Source: Bacteroidales bacterium (GTDB taxonomy: Bacteria > Bacteroidota > Bacteroidia > Bacteroidales > UBA10428). Taken from it: a DNA stretch of 64,000 nt. Positions within the stretch are counted from its first letter, which is position 1; each line of letters opens with the position of its first letter. A program made the translations under genes and the position numbers. The notes under the pieces were generated by a model. That model was not told the DNA's origin, ran no database searches, and saw nothing but the letters and a program-made list of their open reading frames with translations. Below are positions 10,085 through 20,822 of the stretch, in pieces. The stretch is taken from positions 62,001-126,000 of the forward strand of contig JAFGSZ010000036.1 of NCBI GenBank assembly GCA_016934395.1, given 5' to 3'.

Positions 10085-10123
10085 CTTTTTTTATTTAGCA
10101 AGATTAAACTTTAATCTAAATTG

Positions 10124-11098
10124 ATGAATACGTTAGATCAAATAAAATTTCCAATAAAAGAAGAATTACAAAACTTCAATGCTTCTTTTCCCAAATTGAT
10201 GAAAAGTAATGTGCCTCTTTTAAATATACTTACCAACTATCTGCTTAAAAGAAAAGGGAAACAAATGCGGCCTATGTTTGTTTTTTTAACCGCTAAACTA
10301 GTTGGTGAAATTAATTCATCGACATACACAGCAGCTTCACTTATAGAATTATTACATACAGCTTCATTAATTCACGACGATGTGGTTGATGATGCCTTTG
10401 AACGCAGGGGATTTCTGTCTATTAATGCACTTTGGAAATCAAAAATTGCAGTTCTTCTGGGCGATTTTCTTCTTGCAAAAGGTTTACTTTTAGCGGTAAA
10501 CAAAAAAGAATATGAATTATTAGAGATCGTATCAGATGCTGTAAAAGAAATGAGCGAAGGTGAATTACTTCAGATTCAAAATTCTCGTAAGCAGCTTATC
10601 GATGAAGAAACTTATTTTAATATTATTAGAAAAAAGACCGCTGCCCTAATTGCTGCATGCACAGCTTGTGGTGTAAAATCAGTAAGTGAGGATATTAAGA
10701 CCATTGAAAAGTTAAAAAGATTTGGCGAATTATCAGGAATTGCATTTCAAATCAGGGATGATTTGCTGGATTATGAAAAAACCAATATTATTGGAAAACC
10801 GGCAGGAAATGATATAAAAGAAAAGAAAATAACACTTCCTCTTATTTTTGCGTTAAACAATTCAACTGCATCAGAAAGAAAAAAAATTCTAAGATTACTA
10901 AATCACAGCAACAATAATTCCAGAAGGATTAATACCATAATTACTTTTGTAAAAACTAAAGGCGGAATAGATTATTCTTTAGAAAAAATGCAATATTTTA
11001 AGAATAAAGCTATAGAACAAATTGAAGAATATCCTGACATAGATGCTAAACAGGCATTAATTGCCCTGGTAGATTATTCCACAGTAAGAAAAAAATAA
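10124..11098 (+). CDS. Trans-polyprenyl diphosphate synthase
   Basis: All-trans prenyltransferase that condenses isopentenyl diphosphate onto allylic diphosphates, probably for the menaquinone side chain. Both aspartate-rich Mg-binding motifs are present: DDVVDDAFERRG (first DDxxD) and FQIRDDLLDY (second). A GKQMRP box lies near residue 47 as in the family. The frame can begin one codon earlier at TTG (10121), but I chose the ATG at 10124. About 324 residues is normal for octaprenyl-type enzymes. Chain length cannot be read with certainty. It is a single gene converging on uvrC. The closest named family member is IspB, but the symbol is not certain. Confidence 0.9.
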   Translation: MNTLDQIKFPIKEELQNFNASFPKLMKSNVPLLNILTNYLLKRKGKQMRPMFVFLTAKLVGEINSSTYTAASLIELLHTASLIHDDVVDDAFERRGFLSINALWKSKIAVLLGDFLLAKGLLLAVNKKEYELLEIVSDAVKEMSEGELLQIQNSRKQLIDEETYFNIIRKKTAALIAACTACGVKSVSEDIKTIEKLKRFGELSGIAFQIRDDLLDYEKTNIIGKPAGNDIKEKKITLPLIFALNNSTASERKKILRLLNHSNNNSRRINTIITFVKTKGGIDYSLEKMQYFKNKAIEQIEEYPDIDAKQALIALVDYSTVRKK

Positions 11099-11177
11099 TC
11101 TGTTTTGTTATAAATGAATATTTTAATTGCAGAAATATAATCCTTTGAAATGTTGTATTTTATAAAATTTATCTATT

Positions 11178-12968
11178 TTAAGAAAAGTATGCTTTAATTA
11201 TTTTAGCTTTTTTTTCTCCAATAATATCACTGATCTCATTTTGACTTGCTTTTTTAATTCCATTTACATCTTTAAACCTGTTAAATAGTAATTTGATAGT
11301 TTTCTCTCCAATACCATCAATATTTTCTAGTTCAACATGCAATAAATTACTTATTCTGCTTTTTCTATGAAATGTAATCCCAAATCTATGTGCTTCATTT
11401 CTTAATTGCTGTATAATCTTTAACGATTCGGATCGCTTATCAAGATACAAAGGAATTGGATCGCCTGGAAAAAATATTTCTTCGAGTTTTTTTGCTATGC
11501 TAATAACAGAAATCTCATTAATAATATTCAATTTTTCAAGACTTTTTAAAGCAGCATTTAATTGCCCTTTTCCACCATCAATAATTATAAGTTGTGGTAA
11601 AGGTTTATTTTCAAGAATTAATCTTTTATATCTTCTATATATTATTTCACTCATTGAAGCAAAATCATTTGCTCCCTCCACCGTTTTAATATTAAAATGT
11701 CGATACTCATTTTTGGACGGAATCCCATTTTTAAACACCACACATGAAGCCACAGGAGTTGAGCCCTGTATATTTGAATTATCGAAACATTCGATATGAT
11801 TGGGTAAAACATTAAGATGAAGATCTTCTTTTAGCTTTTCTAGAATCCTGTTTTTACTTTTGTTTTCTTTAATATTATTCTTTTGTTTTTGTCGATCAAA
11901 AAAATAGTATTTTGCATTTCTTTCGGATAATTCCAACAACTTTTTTTTATCCCCTTTTGTAGGAATGGTTTGTTTAATATCCTTGTTAAAAATATCTACA
12001 GAAAAGGGAACTATGATTTCTTTCGATAAACTTTTATAACGGGATGATATTTCTGAAATTGCAAAACTCAACATGTCCCCTTGGTTCTCATCCAGTTTTT
12101 TTATTAATTCCAGGATATGCGTTCGAATTATTGCCCCGTTATGAACTTTAAAATAATTTACTACAGCCATTTTTTCATTATCTACATATGAAAAAACATC
12201 CAGATTATTAAATTTTGTATTTACTACTGTTGATTTTTTTCTGAATTTTTCCAGAATTTCAATTTTATTCTTTATAATCTCAGCTTCTTCGAATTTTAAT
12301 TCTCCAGCAAATGAATTCATAATGTGTTTAAGGTACCTTAATACTTCCAATAGATTTCCTTTAACAATATTTCGGATCTGTTCAATATTCTCCATATATT
12401 CATCCTCACTTTGCAAATTCTCACACGGAGCCTTACATTTCCCAATATGGTATTCCAAACATTTTTTAAATTTTTTATTGCTGATGTTTTCTTCAGACAA
12501 GTTAAAATTGCATGTTCGTATTGGATAAAGCTGCCGAATCAAATCCAGAAGGGTTCTAACCATTACAGCCGAAGTAAAAGGCCCATAATATTCAGATCCA
12601 TCTTTAACATGATTTCTGGTAGAAAAGACTCTCGGGTATTTTTCTTTTTTTATACAAATCCAGGGATAGGTTTTATCATCTTTTAATTGAATATTATATT
12701 TAGGCTGGAATTTTTTTATAAGACTATTTTCTAATAATAGGGCTTCAGATTCATTATCTACAATAATGTGATGTATGTCTGATATTTTTTTTACCAGAGC
12801 TTTTATTTTATAGGTACTATTTTTTACAAAATAGGAATTTACTCTTTTTTTAACATTTATGGCCTTTCCAATATAAATGATTTTATTTTCCTTATCTAAA
12901 AACTGATATACCCCCGGAGATTCCGGAAGTCTTTTTATTTTATCTTTAAGTTCAAATATATCATTCAT
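11178..12968 (-). CDS. uvrC: Excinuclease ABC subunit C
   Basis: Dual-incision nuclease of nucleotide excision repair, acting with UvrA and UvrB. The GIY-YIG domain for the 3' incision is at about residues 14-92 (GVYQFLDKENKIIYIGKA). A UVR motif that contacts UvrB lies at about 205-240. The RNase H-like domain for the 5' incision contains ECFDNSNIQG and IIIDGGKGQL. A helix-hairpin-helix ends the protein (NIDGIGEKTIKLLF). The length of 596 residues is normal. It is last in a minus-strand run and is separated from mnmG by 75 bases holding two parS-like palindromes. Confidence 0.96.
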   Translation of the reverse strand: MNDIFELKDKIKRLPESPGVYQFLDKENKIIYIGKAINVKKRVNSYFVKNSTYKIKALVKKISDIHHIIVDNESEALLLENSLIKKFQPKYNIQLKDDKTYPWICIKKEKYPRVFSTRNHVKDGSEYYGPFTSAVMVRTLLDLIRQLYPIRTCNFNLSEENISNKKFKKCLEYHIGKCKAPCENLQSEDEYMENIEQIRNIVKGNLLEVLRYLKHIMNSFAGELKFEEAEIIKNKIEILEKFRKKSTVVNTKFNNLDVFSYVDNEKMAVVNYFKVHNGAIIRTHILELIKKLDENQGDMLSFAISEISSRYKSLSKEIIVPFSVDIFNKDIKQTIPTKGDKKKLLELSERNAKYYFFDRQKQKNNIKENKSKNRILEKLKEDLHLNVLPNHIECFDNSNIQGSTPVASCVVFKNGIPSKNEYRHFNIKTVEGANDFASMSEIIYRRYKRLILENKPLPQLIIIDGGKGQLNAALKSLEKLNIINEISVISIAKKLEEIFFPGDPIPLYLDKRSESLKIIQQLRNEAHRFGITFHRKSRISNLLHVELENIDGIGEKTIKLLFNRFKDVNGIKKASQNEISDIIGEKKAKIIKAYFS

Positions 12969-12992
12969 TTTAAAATTTTACTTGAATTTTAT

Positions 12993-13006
12993 GTTCCACG
13001 TGGAAC
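12993..13006. other. parS-like palindrome, copy 1
   Basis: Perfect 14-bp palindrome GTTCCACGTGGAAC. The 16-base context TGTTCCACGTGGAACT differs from the classical ParB site TGTTNCACGTGAAACA at two positions. It lies in the uvrC-mnmG gap. Confidence 0.7.
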
Positions 13007-13030
13007 TATAATTCTATTCTTCATATTTTT

Positions 13031-13044
13031 GTTCCACGTGGAAC
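13031..13044. other. parS-like palindrome, copy 2
   Basis: Second perfect copy of GTTCCACGTGGAAC, 38 bp from the first centre to centre, with the same T flanks. Its last base overlaps the mnmG stop codon. Two identical 14-mers in one 75-base gap are not expected by chance in AT-rich DNA. Confidence 0.7.
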
Positions 13045-14918
13045 TATCTTCCCAAATGAATTAATAAAACGTTTATGTCTGACGGTGAAACACCAGAAAT
13101 TCGCGAAGCTTGCCCAATAGTTTCAGGCTTAACCCTATTTAATTTTTGTCGGCCTTCCGTTGAAATAGATACTAATCCACTATAATTGAAGTTGGCATTA
13201 ATTTTAATATTTTCAAGCCTTTTTATTTTTTCTACCAGTTTATTTTCTCTTTCAATATATCCTCTATATTTAATCTCAATTTCGCTAGATATTGCAATAT
13301 CCTCTTTATTTCCATCAAGTGATTCATACTCCTTCTTAACATAATCCAGATTTGATATCAAATCATCAATTGAAATTTGCGGCCTTAATAAAACCTCTAA
13401 CAATTTTACTTTTTGACGTAATGGAGCAGTATCCTTTTCTTCTAATAATGTATTAATAGCACATTTTTCTACGCTAGATTTCTCAATAAAATTTATAAAA
13501 GACTTTTTACTTTTAACTTTACTTTCTAATAAGATCATTCTATCTTTTGAAGCTAAACCAATTTTATACGATCTTTCAGTCAATCTCTCATCTGCATTAT
13601 CCTGCCTTAACAAAATTCTATATTCCGCCCTTGAAGTAAACATTCTATAAGGCTCATCAACCCCCTTAGTAATTAAGTCATCAATTAATACACCAATATA
13701 AGCTTCTTCACGCCCAAGTATAAAATCATCTTTTCCAAAAACCAGGTTATTTGCATTTATCCCCGCCATTAATCCCTGGGCAGCGGCCTCTTCGTAACCG
13801 GTTGTTCCGTTAATCTGACCTGCAAAAAACAATCCTGAAATATTCTTTGTTTCTAAAGTCCTCTTCAGTTGAGTAGGAGGATAATAATCGTATTCAATCG
13901 CATATCCGGGACGAAATATTTTTACATTCTCTAATCCTTCGATTTTTCTCATCGCATCCAATTGAACCTTCCATGGCAATGATGATGAGAAGCCATTTAA
14001 ATAATATTCTATAGTTTTGAAACCTTCTGGTTCCAAAAATAATTGATGCCTGGTCCTTTCTGAAAATGTAACAATCTTATCTTCGATACTTGGACAATAT
14101 CTTGGTCCTATACCTTGAATAGTTCCATTATATAACGGTGATTCACTAAATCCCGTTCTTAATATTTCATGACATTCTTCATTTGTATATGTTAAAAAAC
14201 AGCTTCTTTGTGATTTTATCTTTGCTGTACTAAGAAAAGAAAAATTACCACCCTCTTCATCTCCTTTTTGTTCCGACAAATCCTTAAAATTAATCGACCT
14301 CCCATCTAGTCTTGCTGGTGTGCCCGTTTTCATTCTTCCAACTTCAAATCCATGTAATCTTAATTGGTCAGAAATTCCATATGATGCATTTTCAGAAATT
14401 CTACCGCCTTGTAATCTCGTACTCCCTATATGCATTAATCCATTTTCAAAAGTTCCAATAGTCAGGATAACCGTTTTACTTTTAAACGTCATTCCTGCTT
14501 TCGTAATTACACCTAAAATCCTATGATTTTCAATTATCAATCCAGATGCACTATCTTGCCAAAAATCGAGATTTTTAATATTTTCAAGATAATTTCTCCA
14601 TATCATAGAAAACAACATCCTATCATTCTGAGCCCGCGGACTCCACATGGCTGGTCCCTTGGATCTGTTTAGCATTCTAAATTGTATCATACTTTTATCC
14701 GTAACCAATCCGGAATAGCCTCCTAACGCATCAATCTCTCTTACTATTTGCCCTTTAGCAATTCCGCCCATAGCAGGATTACATGACATTTGTGCAATTT
14801 TTGTCATGTCCATTGTAATTAGCAATGTTTTGGATCCTAAATTTGCTGCGGCTGCAGCGGCTTCACTTCCTGCATGGCCAGCTCCCACAACTATAACATC
14901 ATACTCTTTTTCCATCAA
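13044..14918 (-). CDS. mnmG: tRNA uridine-5-carboxymethylaminomethyl modification enzyme MnmG
   Basis: FAD-dependent enzyme that, with MnmE, installs the cmnm5 group on the wobble uridine of several tRNAs. The N-terminal dinucleotide-binding motif [19 protein letters not shown] is clear. The family signatures [29 protein letters not shown] and [17 protein letters not shown] follow in the right order. The C-terminal helical domain ends with [19 protein letters not shown]. The length is 624 residues, as usual. It starts 34 bases after the ybeY stop and belongs to the same minus-strand run. Its stop codon touches the second parS-like site. The family was long named gidA. Confidence 0.97.
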   Translation of the reverse strand: MMEKEYDVIVVGAGHAGSEAAAAAANLGSKTLLITMDMTKIAQMSCNPAMGGIAKGQIVREIDALGGYSGLVTDKSMIQFRMLNRSKGPAMWSPRAQNDRMLFSMIWRNYLENIKNLDFWQDSASGLIIENHRILGVITKAGMTFKSKTVILTIGTFENGLMHIGSTRLQGGRISENASYGISDQLRLHGFEVGRMKTGTPARLDGRSINFKDLSEQKGDEEGGNFSFLSTAKIKSQRSCFLTYTNEECHEILRTGFSESPLYNGTIQGIGPRYCPSIEDKIVTFSERTRHQLFLEPEGFKTIEYYLNGFSSSLPWKVQLDAMRKIEGLENVKIFRPGYAIEYDYYPPTQLKRTLETKNISGLFFAGQINGTTGYEEAAAQGLMAGINANNLVFGKDDFILGREEAYIGVLIDDLITKGVDEPYRMFTSRAEYRILLRQDNADERLTERSYKIGLASKDRMILLESKVKSKKSFINFIEKSSVEKCAINTLLEEKDTAPLRQKVKLLEVLLRPQISIDDLISNLDYVKKEYESLDGNKEDIAISSEIEIKYRGYIERENKLVEKIKRLENIKINANFNYSGLVSISTEGRQKLNRVKPETIGQASRISGVSPSDINVLLIHLGR

Positions 14919-14952
14919 AATAACAAAATTAAATATCTAAATAGTTCACTAT

Positions 14953-15417
14953 TTAATTCCTTCGATACAAAATTAGATATTTATCTTCCAATTTCCTCAT
15001 GTTATTTTTTTCCCTTGTTGTATGATCATTATATCCTATCAAATGGAGAACCCCATGAATTAAAACTCTACGCATTTCCTCATTAAACGAGGTATGCAAC
15101 GTTGCGGCATTAGCCTTTACTGCATCAAGACTAATATAAATTTCACCAGATATCCGTTCCTTGCGGTTATTAGAAAATGTGATTATATCCGTAAAATAAT
15201 TATGATTTAAATACTGCTTATTAATAATTAAAATTTCCTTATCAGAAACGATAACAATGTTAATTTCCCCTAACCTTTTTAATTCGCTTTGAATAGTAAA
15301 CTTAATCCAATCAGCTAATTCTTTTTCATTCTTAAACCTAAAGCTTACTTCTGAATAATTAAAATAAACTGACAATTCATTCTCAAATATTAAATTCAAG
15401 TTCAACAGTTGCACCAT
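14953..15417 (-). CDS. ybeY: Endoribonuclease YbeY
   Basis: Zinc-dependent endoribonuclease for 16S rRNA 3' end maturation and 70S quality control. The C-terminal zinc motif HGVLHLIGYNDH gives the three histidines of the H-x3-H-x5-H pattern. DIITFSNN in the middle is the family's substrate-groove segment. The length of 154 residues is normal. The start overlaps the end of the upstream RsbW-like gene by 35 bases, which suggests translational coupling. It is followed by mnmG after 34 bases. Confidence 0.93.
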   Translation of the reverse strand: MVQLLNLNLIFENELSVYFNYSEVSFRFKNEKELADWIKFTIQSELKRLGEINIVIVSDKEILIINKQYLNHNYFTDIITFSNNRKERISGEIYISLDAVKANAATLHTSFNEEMRRVLIHGVLHLIGYNDHTTREKNNMRKLEDKYLILYRRN

Positions 15418-15778
15418 TTCTGGAAAATGATATACCGTCAGAAAGTTTTTCCATTAAAAAAATTCCTCTCCCGTTAACGTTTTCAATATTTTCGGGAGCT
15501 GTAGGATCAGGAATATTACTATAATCAAAACCGGTTCCTTCATCCTCAACAATAATTTTAAGTTTATTTTGATCTCTAATAATTGAAATATTGACATTCT
15601 TATCTTCCTGAAGTTTATTTCCATGCAATATTGCATTATTTGCTGCCTCAAGTGCAGCAATCAATATATTACCATATTTATCAGAACTAATATTATATTC
15701 AACAGATAAATCATCTACTAATTTCTCTATTTTTCTAAGATTCTCTATTTTAGATGCTATTTTAAATTTTTTTTCCAT
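15383..15778 (-). CDS. RsbW-like ATP-binding protein (anti-sigma kinase type)
   Basis: Small GHKL ATPase of the HATPase_c_2 type, 131 residues. The N box reads ALEAANNAILHGNK, the G1 box VEDEGTGFDYSNIPDP and the G2 box GRGIFLMEKLSD. In relatives such as RsbW or SpoIIAB this fold phosphorylates an anti-anti-sigma factor. No STAS antagonist or alternative sigma factor is next to it, so the partner is unknown. Here it is embedded in a housekeeping run upstream of ybeY, with an overlap of 35 bases. Its exact cellular role is inference. Confidence 0.85.
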   Translation of the reverse strand: MEKKFKIASKIENLRKIEKLVDDLSVEYNISSDKYGNILIAALEAANNAILHGNKLQEDKNVNISIIRDQNKLKIIVEDEGTGFDYSNIPDPTAPENIENVNGRGIFLMEKLSDGISFSRNGATVELEFNI

Positions 15779-15887
15779 TCCTATTCAAATTTTCTACAAC
15801 CTGTTATACTTCATTATAGATATTTTGTTTCTGAAATTTTTCTAAATATATCAAATTTTACAGTCTGTTTTACAAATTTACTCCTAT

Positions 15888-17057
15888 TTAATCACTTAAC
15901 CATACTTGAGGATTTAAATTTTCTAACTCTTTCCATATTTCAAAGTGTAAATTTGCCGTATTTTTTCCAGGTTCATTATATACTTTTCCAATAATTTGTT
16001 TTGTCTTAACTAAGTCGCCTTCCTTAACAATAACCTTACCTAAATTATGATACACCGATAAAAAGATTCCGTGTTTTATTAAAACGGTATAATTCGCTCC
16101 TTTAATTGTTAATACTTTAGTCACTCTTCCATCAAAAACACATCGAACATCTGAATCTATACTTGTTGTAATATCTATCCCGTTATTTATAACCTTAACA
16201 CTCTTAACCACAGGATGATTTTGCTCTCCATATCCTAAAGTTACAATACCCTTATCCGTTGGCCAGGGCAACCTGCCAGAATTCTTTTCAAAGTCGCCTG
16301 AAATAACCTTCTCCTGAGGGGTTAATTTATTATAATTTAATTTTTTACTTTCCGTAATATATTTTCTTATTTCCAAATTCAATTTATTTGCAATCTTTTC
16401 TTTATCTTCTATTTCCTTTCGAATCTCTCTTTCTCTTACATCCAGGTTTTCAATCAATTTATTCTTCTCTTTTATTTCTTTATCAAGTAATGACCGTTCC
16501 CGTAATTTATTTCTCATTAAACTTTCCTTCTTATCTTTTTCTTTTTCCAATTCTATAACTTTATTATTTAAAACCTCATTTAACGATCTGATCATTAATA
16601 TTTGCTCTTTTCTATATTTTGAATATTGTTTAATATATTTAATTCTTTTATAAGCCTGGTTTAAATCTTTCGCCGAAAATATATAAATCAACAAATTTTC
16701 CTTGTTTCTATTTCTATAAGCCACATAAACCAATCTTGCGTATTGAGATTTTATATTTTCAAGATCCTTTTTGAGTGATGCAATAGTATTAACATTCTCC
16801 TCAATTTTATTCTCTATAATTATAATTTCAAAATTTAATTTTTCTACTAAACTTTCTCTTAACAATACCTTTTTATTTAATATTGTCATTTTTTCTTCTG
16901 TACTAACTTTTATCTCTTTAGTCTCCTGTAACAATTCATTTGCAATTTCAATTTCCTTTAATATTTTTATCCGTTGTTTTTCTAACTCCTCTTTTTTCTG
17001 TGAAAAAGAAATAGTAGTAATTAATAGAAAAATACAATATAGACTAATTCTTTTCAA
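15888..17057 (-). CDS. EnvC-like murein hydrolase activator (degenerate M23)
   Basis: Secreted coiled-coil protein, 389 residues. A signal peptide (MKRISLYCIFLLITTISFS) is followed by a long coiled coil at about 20-245 and a LytM/M23 domain at about 265-389. The M23 zinc ligands are degraded: the first His is Asn in VINNGIDI, and the His-x-His motif reads NLHFEIW with the first His replaced. This is the pattern of EnvC and NlpD, which activate amidases instead of cutting peptidoglycan. I therefore infer an activator for division-site amidases in the periplasm. It starts six bases after the TPR gene stop, so the two are co-transcribed. Confidence 0.87.
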   Translation of the reverse strand: MKRISLYCIFLLITTISFSQKKEELEKQRIKILKEIEIANELLQETKEIKVSTEEKMTILNKKVLLRESLVEKLNFEIIIIENKIEENVNTIASLKKDLENIKSQYARLVYVAYRNRNKENLLIYIFSAKDLNQAYKRIKYIKQYSKYRKEQILMIRSLNEVLNNKVIELEKEKDKKESLMRNKLRERSLLDKEIKEKNKLIENLDVREREIRKEIEDKEKIANKLNLEIRKYITESKKLNYNKLTPQEKVISGDFEKNSGRLPWPTDKGIVTLGYGEQNHPVVKSVKVINNGIDITTSIDSDVRCVFDGRVTKVLTIKGANYTVLIKHGIFLSVYHNLGKVIVKEGDLVKTKQIIGKVYNEPGKNTANLHFEIWKELENLNPQVWLSD

Positions 17058-17063
17058 GTCTTA

Positions 17064-18848
17064 TTACTTAGTTATTGTTTTTATATTTTTGGCATTTTTA
17101 ATTTTTAGCAATATTTCAGCATTTTCTATCCTGCCTTTTGCAGCTTTTTCCCAATATAGAATTGCATTCTCATAATCCTTTAACTCGAACAAAATATCAC
17201 CATAATGTTCATTTATCTCATTATTCTCTGAACCGCCAAAAAAAAGCGCCTGTTCAATATATGATTTTGCTTTTTTTATCTCACCCTTTTTAAACAAAAT
17301 CCAACCATAAGTATCAAGATATGTAGAATTTTCAGGTTCTAATTTTATAGTTTCTCTACTTAATAACTCAGCCCTGTTAAGATTCTCATTTCTTTCTGCT
17401 AAATAGTAACTATAATTATTCCGAACTATCAAATTTCCAGGATTGATTTTAAGTACTTTTTCAAAATATTCATCTGATGTATTATAATTCTTAAGACTCC
17501 GGTATGCTTCAGCATACAAATTATAATATTGCATTTTAATTGTACTATCCTTAACAAACTGAATTCCCTGATTTAATCTTTCAATAACAAGATCAAACTT
17601 TTCCTCCTGCAGCAATCCTATAGCATTATATAAATAAAGATTTCCCTCATTGTCAAAATACCGCATAGCCTCCTCAGAATATTTTATTAACTCATCAGTA
17701 CTTCCTATTATATTTGCCAGGTATAATAATTGCTCCCACGATAAATAAACAGACTTTTCTTTTTCTACAAAAATTTTTAACTCATTATATGCTTCATATG
17801 GCTTATTTAATCGGATTAAAAAATCTCCATATATGGCATGCGATTTCCATTTTATTGTATCTATCTTAATCAATTCCTGTATAACAGAATCAATTTTATT
17901 AGATCTATTACTAATCTCCTCTTTGTCATTAATTAAATTTAACACTACATTATATTTATTCTCAATCTCGAATTCATTATTAGTCATCAATTTCATCAGA
18001 ACTTTATATTCTTCTTCATATTCTCCTATTTCCTTTAAAAAATCAGCATAGGATAACAATGCTATCGGGTTATCCGGAGCTATTTGTAACAATTTTGCAT
18101 AATATTTTTTTGCCTCAGAAACATCTCCATTCTCCGAAAGATATTCTGCCAGCAATCCGTAATTCTCAAAATTATCCGGTTCAATAGAAATCAACTGTTG
18201 CAATACATCTACAGCCTTATTTGTATTACCTAATTTACTATAAATGCTGAATTTATTTACTAATACTTCTCTTGACTTACCAATTGATTGTTCGATACTA
18301 TTTAATAATTCCAGACTATTGTTATATTCCTCCTTATTTTTATATAATAATGCCAAATTAAATTTGTACTCTATATTGTTGGGCTCCAGTCTAACAACAT
18401 TCTTATATGCCACAATGGTGCTATCAAAATTTTCTCCATATTGGTATAAATTAGCCAAATGCAACCAATACCAAACATTTTCTTTTTCGTTCTTTATACT
18501 CTCTTTTGCATAACTTAATGATCTATCATAATTTCCAATTTGCATATAAATATTAGACAGTTGAAAGTATACTGCAGCGCTTTCCGGATTTACCTTTAAA
18601 CATCTGTTATATAAGTTAATTGCCTGCTTATAGTTGTTAAAAAGTGCTTGCTTAGTTGCTTCGGTAAAAGCATAATAATAATCCATTTCCTCTTCCTCAT
18701 TTGCAACAGGCTTTAAATTATCATTACCGACCTTATAGATGTTTTTAGAACAACTTACAGTTACAAGGAAAAGTAAAAAAAGAGAAATTTTTATTTTTCC
18801 TTTAAAAATTAATTTTAAAATATTTTTAGTTCTTACCGGTATGACCAA
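17064..18848 (-). CDS. TPR-repeat lipoprotein
   Basis: Tetratricopeptide-repeat protein anchored as a lipoprotein. A hydrophobic segment [14 protein letters not shown] ends with a lipobox whose Cys is about 33 residues from the start chosen here. Many TPR units follow, for example [20 protein letters not shown] and [20 protein letters not shown]. The start is uncertain. The open frame reaches 18911, with ATGs there and at 18893 inside dut, but these give an unusually long n-region. The TTG at 18848 gives a 20-residue basic n-region, so I chose it. No ATG lies between 18893 and the lipobox. It is translationally coupled to dut and precedes the EnvC-like gene by six bases. It is probably a scaffold in the periplasm or outer membrane. 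Confidence 0.82.
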   Translation of the reverse strand: MVIPVRTKNILKLIFKGKIKISLFLLFLVTVSCSKNIYKVGNDNLKPVANEEEEMDYYYAFTEATKQALFNNYKQAINLYNRCLKVNPESAAVYFQLSNIYMQIGNYDRSLSYAKESIKNEKENVWYWLHLANLYQYGENFDSTIVAYKNVVRLEPNNIEYKFNLALLYKNKEEYNNSLELLNSIEQSIGKSREVLVNKFSIYSKLGNTNKAVDVLQQLISIEPDNFENYGLLAEYLSENGDVSEAKKYYAKLLQIAPDNPIALLSYADFLKEIGEYEEEYKVLMKLMTNNEFEIENKYNVVLNLINDKEEISNRSNKIDSVIQELIKIDTIKWKSHAIYGDFLIRLNKPYEAYNELKIFVEKEKSVYLSWEQLLYLANIIGSTDELIKYSEEAMRYFDNEGNLYLYNAIGLLQEEKFDLVIERLNQGIQFVKDSTIKMQYYNLYAEAYRSLKNYNTSDEYFEKVLKINPGNLIVRNNYSYYLAERNENLNRAELLSRETIKLEPENSTYLDTYGWILFKKGEIKKAKSYIEQALFFGGSENNEINEHYGDILFELKDYENAILYWEKAAKGRIENAEILLKIKNAKNIKTITK

Positions 18849-19260
18849 ACCCACCGGTTCCACGATCTGTGTTATTAATTTCACTACTTTCATCCCATTC
18901 AATTTGTTCAAACTTATTTATTACCATCTGGCAAATTCTTTCACCATCCTTAATAACAAAATCTTCGTTTGATAAGTTAATCAAAATTATACCTATTTCT
19001 CCACGATAATCGGAATCAATAGTACCTGGAGAATTTACAATACTAATTCCATGTTTTAGAGCAAGCCCGCTTCGCGGCCTTATTTGAGCCTCAAAACCCT
19101 CTGGCAATTCTATGTATAATCCTGTAGGAATTAATACCCGCTCCAAAGGCTTCAACACTATTTCTTTACTAATATTAGCTCGTAGGTCTAACCCGGCTGA
19201 AAATTTTGTGCTGTATTCCGGCAATTTATTTTTAGATTTATTTACAACCTTAACTTTCAT
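18826..19260 (-). CDS. dut: Deoxyuridine 5'-triphosphate nucleotidohydrolase
   Basis: Homotrimeric dUTPase that converts dUTP to dUMP and pyrophosphate, keeping uracil out of DNA. The family motifs are all present: AGLDLRA (motif 1), [11 protein letters not shown] (motif 2), [13 protein letters not shown] (motif 3), ERICQMV (motif 4) and the C-terminal P-loop-like [12 protein letters not shown] (motif 5). The length of 144 residues is standard. It overlaps the upstream flippase stop by four bases, and the downstream TPR gene begins inside it. Confidence 0.96.
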   Translation of the reverse strand: MKVKVVNKSKNKLPEYSTKFSAGLDLRANISKEIVLKPLERVLIPTGLYIELPEGFEAQIRPRSGLALKHGISIVNSPGTIDSDYRGEIGIILINLSNEDFVIKDGERICQMVINKFEQIEWDESSEINNTDRGTGGFGHTGKN

Positions 19261-20735
19261 TGAATAACAGATAAATTTTTAACGTTAATATTCTCGCGTT
19301 TTACAATATATAATCCAAAAACAATTAATAAAACACTATTTATTAATAATTTATAAATAAGTATATCCACATTAATTAAGTAATTTAAAAAAATCAATCC
19401 AAAAGAAATAAATAAATATTCAAACATTCTTTTGAAATCGTAATAAATCTTATAATATCTTTTACCAATAAAAAAAGATAAAATAACCATTGTTATATAA
19501 CAAATTAAATGCGCCGTTGCCGCAGCCATATAACTATATTTTTTAATAAATATTACATTAATAGCGATTGTAATAATTGCTCCGGTAATAGTAAATAAAG
19601 CGCCAAACTTTGTTTTATTAGTAAGTTTATACCATATCGATAAATTAAAAAATATTCCATAAAATAAATATGAATACAAAACAATAGGAACAATTTTTAA
19701 ACCTTCATGAAAATTACTATCTATAAAATATTTGAAGATATCAAGAAATAAAAGTATTCCCACAATCATAAAAATTGCAATTATAAAATAATACTTCATA
19801 ATATTTCCAAAAACCATTTTAGCATCCTTTTCTTTAAAATAATTAAAATAAAAAGGTTCAGCAGCATACCGAAACATTTGAATAAACAAGTTTAATAAAA
19901 TGGCAATTTTAAAATTCGCACCATAAATACCAATATCATATAAAGCCTGGTGTTTGTCTACAATTAATTGTTTCATTAACACCCGGTCAAGCGATTCGTT
20001 AGCTGATCCGGCCAATCCAGCAATTAAAAGGGGCAAAGAGTATTTAAGAACTTGCTTTAATAACTTCAAATCAAATGTATATTTTACACTGAATATTTCT
20101 TTTGTAAGCAACAGTAAAACAACAACGCTTGCAAACAAATTAGAAAGCAACACATATCCAATACCCATGTTTCTGTTATATAAGAAACCAGGCAAATCGA
20201 ATATTTTATCTAACCGTGGTAAAAATTCATAAAATAATAAAACAAAAAATATGGTTAATATAACATTTGCTACTTTTAATAGTGCAAATTTTCTGCTTCG
20301 TTCTTCAAGACGAAGCTTGGCAAATGGCAATGAACTAAAGGCATCTATTGCAACAATTATAGCCAGCCATCGAATATATTCCACATTATTTTCATAACTT
20401 ATTAAACCTGCGATATTTCTATCAAAAAGAAAAATAAATACAAGAAATAAAACAGATGTAGAAAAAAGTGTAATAGTCAGTGTTGAAAAAACCTTATCCC
20501 GCTCTTTATTCTTAGTAGCATATCGAAAAAAACCTGTTTCTAATCCATAGGTTAATATTATTAACAAAAAAACAACATATGCATAAAGCTCAGTAATAAT
20601 ACCATATTCTTCCACACTAAACTTTCGTGTATAATAAAATGTAAGTATTGCATAATTAAGTAATCTCGGAACCATAGTTCCCATACCATAAATCAAGGTC
20701 TGACCAGCAAGCTTTTTATAAATTCCGATTTTCAC
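19257..20735 (-). CDS. Polysaccharide flippase (Wzx/MATE-like)
   Basis: Integral membrane protein of 492 residues with about 14 hydrophobic helices and almost no soluble loops. The N-terminus ([20 protein letters not shown]) matches the start of the oligosaccharyl-lipid flippase superfamily. A conserved [19 protein letters not shown] stretch lies near the middle. Such proteins move undecaprenyl-linked glycans across the inner membrane. No glycosyltransferase cluster is adjacent, so the cargo is unknown. It is first in the minus-strand run and overlaps dut by four bases, ATGA type. Confidence 0.9.
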   Translation of the reverse strand: MKIGIYKKLAGQTLIYGMGTMVPRLLNYAILTFYYTRKFSVEEYGIITELYAYVVFLLIILTYGLETGFFRYATKNKERDKVFSTLTITLFSTSVLFLVFIFLFDRNIAGLISYENNVEYIRWLAIIVAIDAFSSLPFAKLRLEERSRKFALLKVANVILTIFFVLLFYEFLPRLDKIFDLPGFLYNRNMGIGYVLLSNLFASVVVLLLLTKEIFSVKYTFDLKLLKQVLKYSLPLLIAGLAGSANESLDRVLMKQLIVDKHQALYDIGIYGANFKIAILLNLFIQMFRYAAEPFYFNYFKEKDAKMVFGNIMKYYFIIAIFMIVGILLFLDIFKYFIDSNFHEGLKIVPIVLYSYLFYGIFFNLSIWYKLTNKTKFGALFTITGAIITIAINVIFIKKYSYMAAATAHLICYITMVILSFFIGKRYYKIYYDFKRMFEYLFISFGLIFLNYLINVDILIYKLLINSVLLIVFGLYIVKRENINVKNLSVIQ

Positions 20736-20794
20736 GTCAACAATTTTACAAATTTCAGATACTTTTCTTTTTTTATTAATAATGAATATTTTTC

Positions 20795-20802
20795 TACTTT
20801 TG
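20795..20802 (+). promoter_or_regulatory. -7 promoter box for the cyclophilin-pheS pair
   Basis: TACTTTTG fits TAnnTTTG exactly and lies 20 bases before the ATG at 20823. The expected -33 element is not obvious. Confidence 0.55.
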
Positions 20803-20822
20803 CATAAATAAAATCAAAGATT

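Noticed and set aside
15454..15660. Second protein overlapping the RsbW-like gene
   Set aside because: A shadow frame on the same strand as a well supported GHKL ATPase gene.
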